This document shows positions 46,012-57,081 of a DNA stretch of 64,000 nucleotides, piece by piece. The stretch spans positions 52,593,423 through 52,657,422 of the forward strand of contig OX421968.1 in NCBI GenBank assembly GCA_949128115.1, read 5' to 3'. Below the pieces are notes generated by a model, which saw only the letters and a list, made by a program, of their open reading frames with translations, was not told the DNA's origin and did no database searches. The number at the start of each line of letters is the position of its first letter. The first letter of the stretch is position 1. Position numbers and translations under genes: made by a program. This stretch comes from Anaspis maculata (lineage: Eukaryota; Arthropoda; Insecta; Coleoptera; Scraptiidae).

Positions 46012-48510
46012 GCCAAACTGGGATGAAAAATATCGAATTCAAGTGAATTGAACATGCTGAATACACTGGTGAATCCCAATTTCAATAAAAAAATGCAAAG
46101 AGTAGCCTTTTTTCCAAAATGGCCGCCAATAAATGACAAAAAACCATGTATGAATAAGGTGTTCGAGTAAGGTATCAATTTATATGTTTTCTAGGCCGCT
46201 GGACTCATTTCTCTAATTGAAAGCACCATATCGAACATAATTATCCACTTTGGGTCAGGGTAAATGAACCCCCCCTCCCCAGACTTGAAGTGAAACTTTC
46301 AAGATTTGAAGTGAATAATCGAAAGACCAATATAAAGCTGCATATAAATAAGATGTTTTTGATTGAAAAATGAAAATGACCAATGTAACTACATCTTTAA
46401 ACTCATAACCATCCCTGGAAGCCCCAATCACCCTTGATGGGAGGGTCTTGTATAACCTAGATTTCCTTGTGTCATAGGAAAGTGCTTTAAGAATGTTTTT
46501 ACCCTAATCTTTCTTATCCTACGCAGGAAATCTTACTTTTCTGCGTCAAGAGACGTTTTGTTTGCTGAAAACTGTTGGAAACCAGACCCAGCAACGTGAT
46601 ATTTGCCAAATTGTGCCAGAATGACATTTCAGAATTCTGGAACCAATTTCTTTCTTTGTGGTTTATTGAGGTAGTTTTGGGTAAAACGTTCTACATAATA
46701 CGCCAGGAAAGTTAGTGTCTTTAGAGGGCAGGTAGGCTCCCAGGCGTCGCTTACGCTCGTCCTTGAATATGCCTACTAGCCCTGTAAAGATTCACTTTCC
46801 TGCCTTATCATGTCAATAACCAATAAATGGTACAAAATAGTATGACATGTACCTACTTACTTGATGATATTTTATGTATTGTTACAGTTTTTAGTTGAGA
46901 TTCCTCACCACTTGTAAACATGTTCATGGGGTTCAAAATTTAACCCAAAGTAAGCAACTGTACCCTCAATATAGCCTTCAGGAGGTCGTGGGTTCAAAAT
47001 CGATCGCTAGAATGATTTTCCAGACGATTCTAACGTCAAAGAAATCATGAGAATATCTAGGATAATGATCGAAAGAACACAAAAATCATCACAACAAAGA
47101 AAGTGTTATGTAAGGGGGTCCAGTCTGTTACAGATGGATCATACGACACACCTTCTTGAGGATAGCAAAGGGTCTAGAGACCTTTCTTCTCTGGGAGGAT
47201 GCCTAACTTTCAAAAAAAAAATATTTTTTCTGTGCTCTTGGCCTTGGATTCGGGTCCATTAGCCAGCTTACAATATTTAATTTAGAAAACCCATCTCTCC
47301 TAAAAATGAGGATAAAATTTAGAACAAAAAGAGCACGTTAAGGAAAGTTAGGGAAACAGCTTGTCATAAACTGGAATTTTCTGCTATTGCCGGTGTTCCA
47401 AAACACACCACAACAATGTCACCCCCGGCACGTCGTAGCCAGCATTGATCCGAAAATTTGTTATCCAGTCAGATCCCTGAAGAATCATCCCATAATTCAG
47501 AGAAAAAACATCCAAATCGAATCAACTGTTCTTTAATAATTTGACTTCAAACTTTGTTATAAATTTATCCGTGTTATTAAGTTATAGCTGTATTACACTA
47601 CACAATTTCTTGTACAATCTGTCAGTTAAAACAATCACGTTCATTGTTTTTTGACACTATTTTGGCAGATTCTTCATGAAATTGTACAAGAAATTGTGTA
47701 GTGTAATACAGCTTTCATACGTAGGTATATCTCATTCACTTTTAATTTTCAGTAGAATTACTTTTGGAGCAATAATATAGTGAAAAGCTGGAGGGCTACA
47801 GCCATGGCCGATGGCACCTGCGAAATTTTGGAGCGAAACTATCAGCGACCATGAGCCGTATCCTCCCAGCGCTCCAGTTTGTAACTTTATTTTTATTCCA
47901 AAAAGTCATTTTACTGAAAATAAAAAGTGAATGGGATATAATATATTTACATATCAATTCTCTATTCATGACTACAGTACGTAAAATATTATCAAGAAGG
48001 TATTATTACACCATTTTATACCATTAAAACTAATTTTTGAAGCGCTTTCCTGCGATACAAGGGAAGCTAGGTTATACAAGACCCTCTCATTAAGGGTGGT
48101 CGGGGATTCCAGAGATAGTTATGGTGACTTAAAGGTGTAGTTACATGGGTAATTTTTATTTATTATCAGAAAAGAGATTATGCAGATGTAGCTCCATATT
48201 GTTCTTTCGATATTCACTTCAAATCTTGAAAGCGTCACCTCAAGTGTTGGGGGGTGGTTCACCTACCCTGACCCAAAAGAGATAATTTGGTTCGATATGG
48301 TGATTTCGATGAAAGAAATGAGTTCAGTGTCCTCGAAAACATATAAATTGATACCTTACTCGAATAACTTATTCATGCATGATTTTTTGTCATGTATTGG
48401 TGGCCATTTTGGAAGAAAGGCTACTATTTGCATTTTTTATGAAATTAGGATTCACCAATGTATTCATCATGTTCAAATCACTTGAATTCGACATTTTCCA
48501 TGCCAGTTAA
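46012..48510. mobile_element. 2.5-kb inverted-repeat element
   Basis: The arms 46012-46500 and 48035-48510 are complementary. Examples are GGTATCAATTTATATGTTTT against AAACATATAAATTGATACC, and CTTGTATAACCTAG against CTAGGTTATACAAG. The 1.5-kb interior has no recognisable gene and contains the MITE at 47586-47713. The right arm ends exactly where the second GGGGCGG repeat starts. Confidence 0.78.
47586..47713. mobile_element. 128-bp MITE with AGCTGTATTACACTACACAA ends
   Basis: AGCTGTATTACACTACACAA and the adjoining TTTCTTGTACAAT are inverted at the right end, about 33 bp per arm, nearly perfect. Target duplication not resolved (flanks TTAT and TTCA). Non-coding. Confidence 0.85.
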
Positions 48511-49185
48511 AAGAGGCATATTGTGAATGTGAAAACATTATTTGGTTGGAGGAGAAAAAACATTCTTTTGCCCACACTCTTCAATCGAAACTCATTATGA
48601 AATTTTGTTATCGGAATGGAGTACTTGCCAATGAAATAGATTTGAATGAAAATTGTTCAAATCATCAATATTTTTTTGTTTGGGGGTGGGAGCTGGGAGC
48701 GGCGACTAATCAACAGTAGCTCTTATTCTTCTTATTATTATTATTCTGGTTTCAGTCGTTGTAACTCTTAATGTTGGAAATTTTGTTATTTTCTCTTATT
48801 CATTGTATACCAATTTGGTTTAACAATAAAGTTAAGTTAAGTTAAGTTAATCAACAGTAGCCTATTCTCTCCCATTTTTAGTCGGCTATCCATATAGCGA
48901 AAGAATTAGATCGCTTTGTCTTCGGGTTCATGTTTTTCATTTCTCTCTTACTGTGGGGGCGGCGTGTGGGAGCGGCAGCGTTCGGCTAAGCAAATGTTGC
49001 ACAGTTTGAGTTGGCAGTTTCTAAATGTCTGAGGGAACATGTCAATCAGTAACAAATGTGAAAGTTGCCCTTTTGTCGTTTGGGTGCGGAATCTGGAGGC
49101 GGCAACTAACCAAAAGTAGCCTATCCTTTCCCATTTCTAGTCAGCTATTCATATAGCGAAAGAATCAGATCGCTATGTCTTCAAG
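48511..49185. repeat. GGGGCGG-rich dispersed repeat, copy 2
   Basis: Starts AAAAGAGGCATATTGTGAATG and follows the same order as 7062-7890, including the two tandem modules. It lacks the MITE present in copy 1 and carries its own retroposon insertion (48721-48848). It ends at the target of the 49189 element. Confidence 0.82.
48721..48848 (+). mobile_element. 5'-truncated retroposon tail with 13-bp target duplication
   Basis: A 128-bp insertion ending AATAAAGTTAAGTTAAGTTA, between exact direct repeats AATCAACAGTAGC (48708-48720 and 48849-48861). Copy 1 of the host repeat has one uninterrupted equivalent, which confirms the insertion. Confidence 0.88.
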
Positions 49186-50954
49186 TTATAGTCCGGATGC
49201 TAGTTGAAAGTACCTTGCATTTTTTGATGAGAAGATGCCACTCGGTGGAAATGTTCTTTTCATCGTACTCTTCCAATCCAGAAAGGTAGCCATCAGCGCC
49301 ATCCATGCCGGCGGCGTATACAGGGTGATACAGAAAAAAAAAAGTTGAAAAATTATATTCAATTAACCGAAACATGTGGAGACGTGTAACTCACCACATA
49401 CATTACCTACTTTATGCTTATCAAGTCACAGCAAACTGTTCTTGATTGCCTTGAACCGTCTGTCTTTAAAATGTAGGGGAAAACCAGAAAAAAAACAAGA
49501 ACACTCTTTTTTCCATAAATAAGTAATTCTTCGAGATATTGACACAATACTCAGTATTTCTACAAGAAGTAATGTTAGAAATGATATGAGCTGGGTAGCC
49601 AATTTCTAAGCCAACTATTTCCAGAAATACGATTGTCAAGTTTTTTTTTCCTCTTGAGCACCATCTTGAATCTGCCCTGTGGGGCATCGTTGAAAAAGTG
49701 ATTGGTTATTATAATAATGGTAACATGAAATGATTGCATCGCAAAAACAACCTCCTCATCATAATTTAGTGACCTCTTCGGCGGGAAAGAATTGTCATTC
49801 ACGTATTTTTTGGCTCTTCAAAGCTTTAGTGCCCATGATGGCATTTGCAACATCTGGAATGGTGAAATATGTTACGCATTATGAACCTCGATGTACTTTG
49901 AGGTAGCCTACCAAGTTTTATCATCATCAATTGAGAGGTTTGTTCTTAAAAGCTGTTTGAACAAAATTTGTGCCGTTTTTTTATGAAAAATACAAAATAT
50001 TGGGTCTCTCACCTTACTTGATCCCTCACTGAGGATAGCCTGAAACCGAAAGTCTCCGAATTTTTTATGATAATGGTTCAGTGGGAAGTGCTCTTTAATG
50101 TTTAGTTGTCGAAAAATGCATAGTTGCGTTCAGATTCCAGACAGAGAGCGACAAAGAAGTTCATGCAGTAAAAAAAGACATAAATTACAGTCGAGAAAAA
50201 ACTAGTCCAGAGCTAGACTGAAAGCTGTCTGGAAACCTTGCTTTTTATGACATAAATGTGCAATTTGGTACTCTGTTAGAGCCTTAAGTTAGTAATGTTT
50301 CAAGCCTTTCACCCACGCTTGAGAGTCTTACAGAACCTGTGTATTGCGGGCAGCCTATCTGAAAGGGACATTTCCGGGATTTCTCCGTTGCATAGAAAGT
50401 TGTATCTTTTTTCACTGCATGAAGTCGCTCTCTGTCTGGAATCTGTACGCAACTATGCAGATTTTGACAACTACACATTAAAGAGCAGTTCTCAGTGAAC
50501 CATTAGCATAAAATTTTGGAGACTTTCGGTTTCAGGCTTTCCTCAACGAGGGATTAAATAAGGGTGAAAGATTGAATATTTTGCATTTTCCATAAAAAAA
50601 TTGAACAAATTTTGTTCAAACAGCTTTTAAGAACAAACCTTTCAATTGATGATTGCAAAACTTGGTAGGCTACCTTAAAGTACATCAAGGTTCATAATGC
50701 GTAACATATTTTACCATTCCAGATGTTGCAAATGCCATCATGGGCACTAAAACTTTGAAGAGCCAGAAAATACGTGAATGGCAATTCTTTTCCGCTGAAG
50801 AGGTCACTAAATTATGATGAGGAGGTTGTTTTTGGGATGCAATGATGAAATATTACCATAATTATGATAACCATTCACTTTTTCAACGATGCCTCACAGG
50901 GCAGATTCAAGATGGTGCTCAAGAAGAAAAAAAAGTTGACAATCGTATTTCTGG

Positions 50955-53715
50955 CGAATCAGGACAACTTGACGCCGGCCAACTTGACGCGGGACAACTT
51001 GACACCAGGACAACTTGACGTGGGACAACTTGACGCTAGAACAACTTGACGCTAGGAGTTATCATAATTTTGGGACTCCAGTTGGCCAGTTTGTGTCTTT
51101 TTGTCCCCCAACTGGCCCCCTTGTGTTTTCCTGTGGTTTTCGGAACCAGCAAGCCCCTTATGCCTACTTGTGTCTTATATCTTCAATTCCCAATGACCTC
51201 AGTTTGTATAACTCGGAGTCACAGCCCTCATGCGACTTTATGTGTCATTTCAAGCCCTGATGAGCCCCCTACTTGTGTCTTCGTGTTGTTTTCGAAACTT
51301 CACTGGAGCCACTTTGTTTCTCCATAGTGTTTTTGAGAGCCCTGATAACCCCCTCGATGACTTTCTTGTGTTTCCATGTGAAGCTCTAAATTCTATCGAG
51401 TCCCCTTGTATCTTCTTGTGCTTTAGACCCCTGCCGGCCCCCATTTTGTCTTGCTGGGTCAATCTGAGCCATGTGTCTTTGGTGGCGCTTCCAGCCCCGC
51501 AATAAGCTCTATTATGTCTTCTCATGTCGTGGAATCCTAGCGGCCCTCGTTGTGTCTTGCTACGTTTATCGGAGACGCAACGGACCCCCTTTGTCTTATT
51601 TGTCGTTTTGAAACCTAATAATCCCCCTCGTGCCTTCATGTGGTGTTGTGTGAGGCCCTGATGAACCCCCTTGTATCTTATTATGTTTCTAGTCCTATAT
51701 GGCGCCCTCTCGGGCGTCCCCATTATCCCTTGCTTTGTCAATCGGAGCTTTGATAGGCCTTTTTGTGTCTTTATGTGTCATTTTGACAATGAGCCCCTCA
51801 TGTTTTCACGTTTTCGGAAAACGCGAGCCCCTCATGCTTACTTTTCTCATGTTTTGGAGTTCTAGCGACCCATTATGTCTTGCTGTGTCAATCGGAGCCC
51901 CCCCTTCTGTCTTTAGGTACCGTATTGTGCCCCGATGACTTCTTTGTATTTTCTTGGCAGGTTCGGAACACTATCGAGCCCCTTTGTATCTCCTTACTTT
52001 GGAGCCTTACTAGCCCCCATTGTGTCCTTCTGTGTCGTTTCGAGCCCCCAATGAACCCTTTGATGTTTTATCAAGGTTTTCGGAAATCTAAGCGAGCCCG
52101 CTCATGTCTTCTTGTGTTTTGGAGATCTAGAGGTCCTCATTGTGTTCTGCTGTGTAATTCGGAGCCCCAGAGAACCCTCTTGTGTCTTTATGTCTTTTCA
52201 ACTACCAATGAGTCCCGTTTTGTCATTTTCTTCGAATGTTTCCTCACTCTGTTCTCACAAAATCCCTGGCGCAATTCGTTCGGCGCCGGCGTCAAGTTGT
52301 CCCGGCGTCAAGTTAGTCGAAGCAGGACAACTTGACGCCGGCCATCCTGACGCGGGACAACTTGACGCCAGGACAACCTAACGTATGGCAATTTGATGTG
52401 TCGCTTCAAGCCTTGACTAGCCCCCTTATTGTGTCTTTTGGAACCCTATCGAGCCACAATCTATCTGATTTTGTAGTTCTTGAGTTCTTCTTTGTCAATC
52501 GGAGCCCCGATGAGCCCCCGTGTCTTTTTGTGTCGTTTCGAGCCCCGAAGAAACCTCTTGTGTTTACTTGAGTTGTCCGGAGTTCTGAGGAGCCCCCTTA
52601 TGTCTTACTATGTTTTGGAGCTCAAGAACCTCCCATTTTGTTTTGCTGTGTTAACTCGAAATTCCAGTGGATCCTTTTGTGTATTTATATCGTTTTGAGC
52701 CCTGATGAGCCCCCTTGAGTGTTCATGTTGCTTTCGGAATCGTAGTATCTACCCTTTATGTCTCCATATAGCGTCGTAAGCATCCTTATTCAGAGCCCAA
52801 TTGGACACTCTTGTTTTAAGCCCCTCATGATTTTGCGCCCCTCCACAATTTAATTAAGCCTGCTTGTGCCTTCTTTGATGATTAAAGCCCTACTGGCCCC
52901 CTTGTTTCTTCAATGTCGATTGAAGCCCTGCTGAGTCCCCTCACATTTTTCCATCAATTTCGAAGCTTTAGTAAACACCTTCGTGCCTTCGTCTAACATT
53001 TGCCACCCCCGTGTGTCCTCAACCTCAAGTACCATTTGGAGCCCTGGTGAGTCTCCCTATGTTTTTTTACGTGTTCAGAATTCCCGTAAGCCCCTTTTGC
53101 CTTCTTGTGTAATCCAAAGCACTATTGAGCCCCCTTGTGCCTTCAATGTCTTTTGAAGTCCTGTTGAGCCCCCTTGCAGTTTTCCGTCTCTTAGGGAGCT
53201 TTCAAGCATTCGAAAGCACACTTGTGTTTTCGTCTGGTATTCAAAGCCCTACTTGGTCCGCTTGTGTCCTCATATGCCTAAAAAGCTCTCTTTTGCTTTC
53301 ATGTGTTCATAGCCCCACTGGACATCATTGTGTCTTCAATAATTAATGGTGTTTGAACCCCTGTTGAGCTCCCTTGCATTTTTTCCATTTACATTTAGCA
53401 AGCACTCTTGTGCCTTTGTTTGGTATTCGAAGGTCTATCGGCCCCCCTTGCGTTTTCCCCTTGCTTTCGTAAGTTTCGTAACTTTAGTAAGCACTTTTGC
53501 GCCTCCATGTAATGCTCGGGGTCCTATAGCGCCAACTGGTATTAAGTTGTCCCGACGTTAAGTCAGCTATCGGCTACTTTAAAATTCCTGGCGTCAAGTT
53601 GTCCCGCGTCAAGTTGTCCTGGCGTCAAGTTGTCCCGGCGTCAAGTTGTCCCGGCGTCAAGTCGGCCGCTTTAAAATTCCTGGCGTCAAGTTGTCCCGCG
53701 TCAAGTTGTCATGTA
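50955..53715. mobile_element. Satellite-bearing insertion with terminal GACAACTTGACGCC arrays
   Basis: Flanked by CGTATTTCTGG (50944-50954) and CGCATTTCTGG (53716-53726), an 11-bp near-duplication. The opposite foldback arm has the uninterrupted site around 49618-49635. The left end carries several copies of (G)GACAACTTGACGCC in plus orientation (50963-51055). The right end carries the same unit inverted (53585-53711). A head-to-head pair of such arrays (52281-52390) divides the insertion into two roughly 1.35-kb modules. The interiors are degenerate minisatellite. Target length and repeated ends would fit a Mutator-like or P-like transposase, but no transposase is present. Confidence 0.8.
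51061..53540 (+). repeat. Degenerate AGCCC/TTGTGTCTT minisatellite
   Basis: Units of roughly 50-60 bp with consensus near GAGCCCC...TTGTGTCTT...TTTCGGA repeat throughout both modules, strongly diverged from each other and all in one orientation. The same family makes up 59360-60640. Cys-, Pro- and Ser-rich open frames in every frame result from the repeat and are not genes. Confidence 0.8.
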
Positions 53716-54172
53716 CGCATTTCTGGAAATAGTTGGCTTAGGAATTGGCTATCCAGCTCATATCATTTCTAACATTACTTTTTGGAGAAATACCAAGTGT
53801 TGTGTCAATATCTCTAAGAATCACTTATTTATGGAAATAAAGTGTTTTTGTTTTTTTTTTTTCTGTTTTTCCCCTACATTTCAAAGACGTTTCAAGGTAA
53901 TTAAGAACGGTTTGCTGTGACTTCATGAGCATAAAACAGTCAATGTATGTGGTGAATTACACGTCTCCACATGCTTCGGTTATTCAAATATCATTTTCCA
54001 ACTTTTTTTTCTGTTTCATTCTGTATACGCTGCCGGCATGAATGGCGCTGATGGCTACCCTCCTGGATCGGAAGAGTATGATGCAAAGAACATTTCCACA
54101 AAGTAGCATCTTCTCATCAAAAAATGCAAGGTTCATTCCATTTTATGCAACTAGCATCCGGACTATTATATT

Positions 54173-54674
54173 TTAAAGTAAAGTAAAGTAATTTATTCAT
54201 CTTGTAGATTGTAGGATACAATGTAAGGTACGTCACAAATAAATAAATAAAATTATAGGTAGGTAACATGAAATATAGGTTGCCTAGCAATCACAATATC
54301 ACACCCATAGTAATACAATAACAGGTACATCACAATAATTTAAAATATTCATCAACTGAATAAATCGCAGGAGACCGCTGGAGAAAGTGCTTCACTCTAG
54401 TTTTGAACATATTAAAATCCGTCGCTGCATTAATGTCTCTCGGTAAGTGATTGTACAACCTCGCAGCTGTGATCTGAGGGCCCTTGTACCTAGCTTGTAG
54501 GCTGCACTTGTGAATATACAAAAGATCATTGCTTCGAGTCATGTAGTTGTTGACGTCTCCACATCTCAAACAATTAATAATGTTCCCTCTGACCCAGCAA
54601 ACACTCTTAAAAATGTATATAGCGTGAACATTTCCGGGAATATTGCCTACAAGAAGCTGTGAAAGACAATCCAA
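54173..54674 (-). pseudogene. CR1/L2-like retrotransposon A: C-terminal ORF2 and 3' tail
   Basis: 54330-54674 encodes NYMTRSNDLLY, YKGPQITAARLYNHLPRDI and FKTRVKHFLQ...YSVDEYFKL, the conserved C-terminal tail of CR1/L2/Kiri-type ORF2 proteins. Beyond the stop a roughly 150-bp 3' UTR ends in (TTTAC)n at 54173-54190, directly beside the 49189-54165 element. A frameshift separates it from the RT block. Confidence 0.82.
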
Positions 54675-56082
54675 ACATTGCCCGAAGTATACGCTTTTGC
54701 ATTATGAAGACTCTGTTAATATGGCACGAGTTTCCCCATGTCTGTATGCCATAGGTCAAAATAGAGTGGACACAGCCGAAATAAAACTTCAACAATGTAG
54801 GGCGGCTCACGGTAGTTTTAAGCTGAGTCATGCAATACCATCTGCTACGAAGTCTCTTGCAGACGCACTCAATATGATCCTTCCATGACAATTTCTCATC
54901 CATCCAGACCCCCAAAAACTTCACTCTTTCGCACTGCACTACTGATGAGTCAAGAGATCTGACTAAAATACTTTGATCTTTTTTATTTCTTGAGACTGAA
55001 AATACGATACTGTTGGTTTTGTTTGTATGAAGCTTAAGTCCGTTTTTCGGACACCAACTCTGCATGTCCACAACACATTGACTGGCTGCAACACTCAAGG
55101 CAGCACCATCTTCCCCCGCTATGATGGCAGACGTATCATCTGCAAACAAACATAAAGAATGACCTGACAAAGAGTGGGGCAGATCGTTAATAAAAATGAT
55201 GAATAGCAGAGGACCGAGAATGCTACCCTGAAGCACACCAGTATCTACCCTCAACTCATCTGATAGATGTGAGACACCTCCATCGGCAATCTTGACAGCC
55301 TGCAACCGTCCAGTCAGAAAACTCGTGACCCACTCCAAAGACCGACCTCTGACCCCATAAAGCTGCAGTTTCTGACACGAAAGACCATGGCTTACAGTAT
55401 CGAAAGCGCGTGATAGATCAAAGTAAAGGGCAAGAGCCTTGAACTTGTCATCCAAAGTCTCAAGAACTCTATTGTAAGCTCCCAGAATCGCGTCCTCAGC
55501 ACTACCTCCTTTTATGAAACCAAACTGCCGGCTCGACAGTATGTTGTTTCTTTCAAGATAAGTAAAGAGTCTGCTGTGGAATGCTCTTTCAAAAATTTTT
55601 GAAAAAACTGAGAGGAGAGCTACCGGTCTGTAGTTCTCCATTTTATGTTGATCACCCTTCTTGTAGATAGGAATGATAACAACTTTCTTCAATTGTTCAG
55701 GAAAATTTCCAGACTCAAAAGAAACATTTACCAGATACGTCAGTGGGGTGACTATAAAGTCAGCGACATTCCTCAACAAGTGGCACGGAACCTCATCATG
55801 ACCTGAGGACGATTTCCGGGACACCCGCCTCAAAATATCATACATCTCACCGACCGACACCGGTTTCAGAAACATTGAATTGGCCTGATTGTTTATGTTT
55901 TGACATGTATCCGACATCACTCTCCCATCAGTAATGCTCCTAATCGAGTCAATTGCATACGAATTGAACTCGTTGGCTACCAATCTAGAATCAGTCAACA
56001 CATCATCAGTGCCACCGCGCCGAGAAATCTTATGGATGCTATTTTTTTCTTCTCCTGTCTGCAATGATTTATCACGTCCCAA
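54607..56082 (-). pseudogene. Retrotransposon A reverse transcriptase
   Basis: 491 codons with the full RT core: VVIIPIYKKGD (134-144), NYRPVALLSVFSKI (150-163), motif A YFDLSRAFD (220-228), motif B GVLQGS (282-287), motif C FADD (313-316) and KFLGVWMDEKLSW. Catalytic residues are intact, but both neighbours lie in other frames (five blocks occupy three frames between 54330 and 56913), so the element is dead. Longest surviving part of a CR1/L2-like ORF2. Confidence 0.92.
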
Positions 56083-56913
56083 GAGGCCTTCTGAATGCTT
56101 GAGGATGACGCGATTCTGCGATCAGAAAATCGTGTTTTTGCTTCTGTTATCAACCGTCTCTGATGTTTCCTCAGACTTCCACGAAATTCAAGGAAATCCG
56201 GATCATGCGGCGCTCCACCAGAATCTCTTGTGTCTCTCAACAACTTGCCGTTGTCGATTATTTTCTTAGTGATCCACTCCTTCGATCTCTTTACACGTTG
56301 AGTAACTCTAATCGATTTTACAGGAAATGCCATATTCAAATACTGCTTAAAGCTTTCATGGAAAACCAGAAACTTTTTCTGGGGATCGGGTTCTTCATAA
56401 TCATGGAGCCAGCTTTCACCTGCAAGCAAATATTTGAAGAGATTCATGTTATTCTCAGAAAAACATCGTCTTTCGAACGAGGTACATCGTGCTCATCGCC
56501 ACAATAGTCCCTAAAACTCAAAGTCTGACAGTAATGATCCGATAAACCGCTCTCTACAAGATCAACAGAAAAACTCTCAGCATCAATATCGGAAAAAATG
56601 TTATCAATCAGTGATTTGGACTTGCCCTGGATCCTCGTAGCCCCAAAACACATTGATGTAACCCGTGAGAGACGAATATATCAACAACCTCCGACACTCT
56701 GCAGTTTTCAGAGATGTCAAAATTTATATTGAAATCTGCACAAAAAAGTTTCTTTCTCCGGTTCCTACATATCCTGTTCAGCGCATGACCCAGGCCATCG
56801 ACGAAGCTCCTGTAATCACCACCGGGAGACTTGTACAGACAACAGACGTTAACGTTCACTTTATCAATCGAACAATTAATCGAAGTTATTTCGAAATCTT
56901 TCTCCTTAGTCAT
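55995..56913 (-). pseudogene. Retrotransposon A endonuclease remnant and linker
   Basis: Three overlapping frames give the C-terminal half of an apurinic-like endonuclease: INCSIDKVNVNVCCLYKSPG, CADFNINF, SLIDNIFSDI and ESGLSDHYCQTLSF. A basic linker (TQRVKRSKEWITKKI) then leads to the RT. DFN, the DNIF block and SDH match the conserved endonuclease order. The N-terminal half is missing; retrotransposon B's 3' end abuts at 56928. Confidence 0.85.
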
Positions 56914-56927
56914 GAAATCAAGATTTA

Positions 56928-56985
56928 TTATTATTATTATTATAATTATATTTATTATTATAATTATTATTATATACGGGCATGC
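56928..56985. repeat. ATT/TAA simple repeat at the 3' end of retrotransposon B
   Basis: An AT-rich TTATTA array exactly where retrotransposon B's minus-strand 3' UTR meets retrotransposon A's endonuclease, as expected for a simple-repeat tail in place of poly-A. Confidence 0.75.
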
Positions 56986-57081
56986 AACAGACTAACAAGT
57001 CCAATAATAGCGTGACCGCGGAACGGAAGAAAAGAAAATCCGTCGCAACACTACAGACAAGAACAATGCGTCGATTGCATC

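Larger units (their letters stand above)
49189..54165. mobile_element. TTA-flanked long inverted-repeat element, split by a satellite insertion
   Basis: Ends TAGTCCGGATGC and GCATCCGGACTA with TTA on each side (49186-49188 and 54166-54168). Outer arms 49189-49635 and 53727-54165 are complementary over about 440 bp. Inner arms 49636-50160 pair with 50425-50943. Without the insertion at 50955-53715 this would be one foldback of about 2.2 kb with a short loop. Small open frames in the arms are not genes. Confidence 0.88.

Noticed and set aside
51250..52381. Several open frames of 70-160 codons over the satellite block on both strands
   Set aside because: Composition follows the AGCCC/TTGTGTCTT units and frames overlap each other; no domain and no splice context.
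50955..53715. CRISPR-like array
   Set aside because: Short repeats are at the ends without regular unique spacers, units vary, and the genome is eukaryotic.
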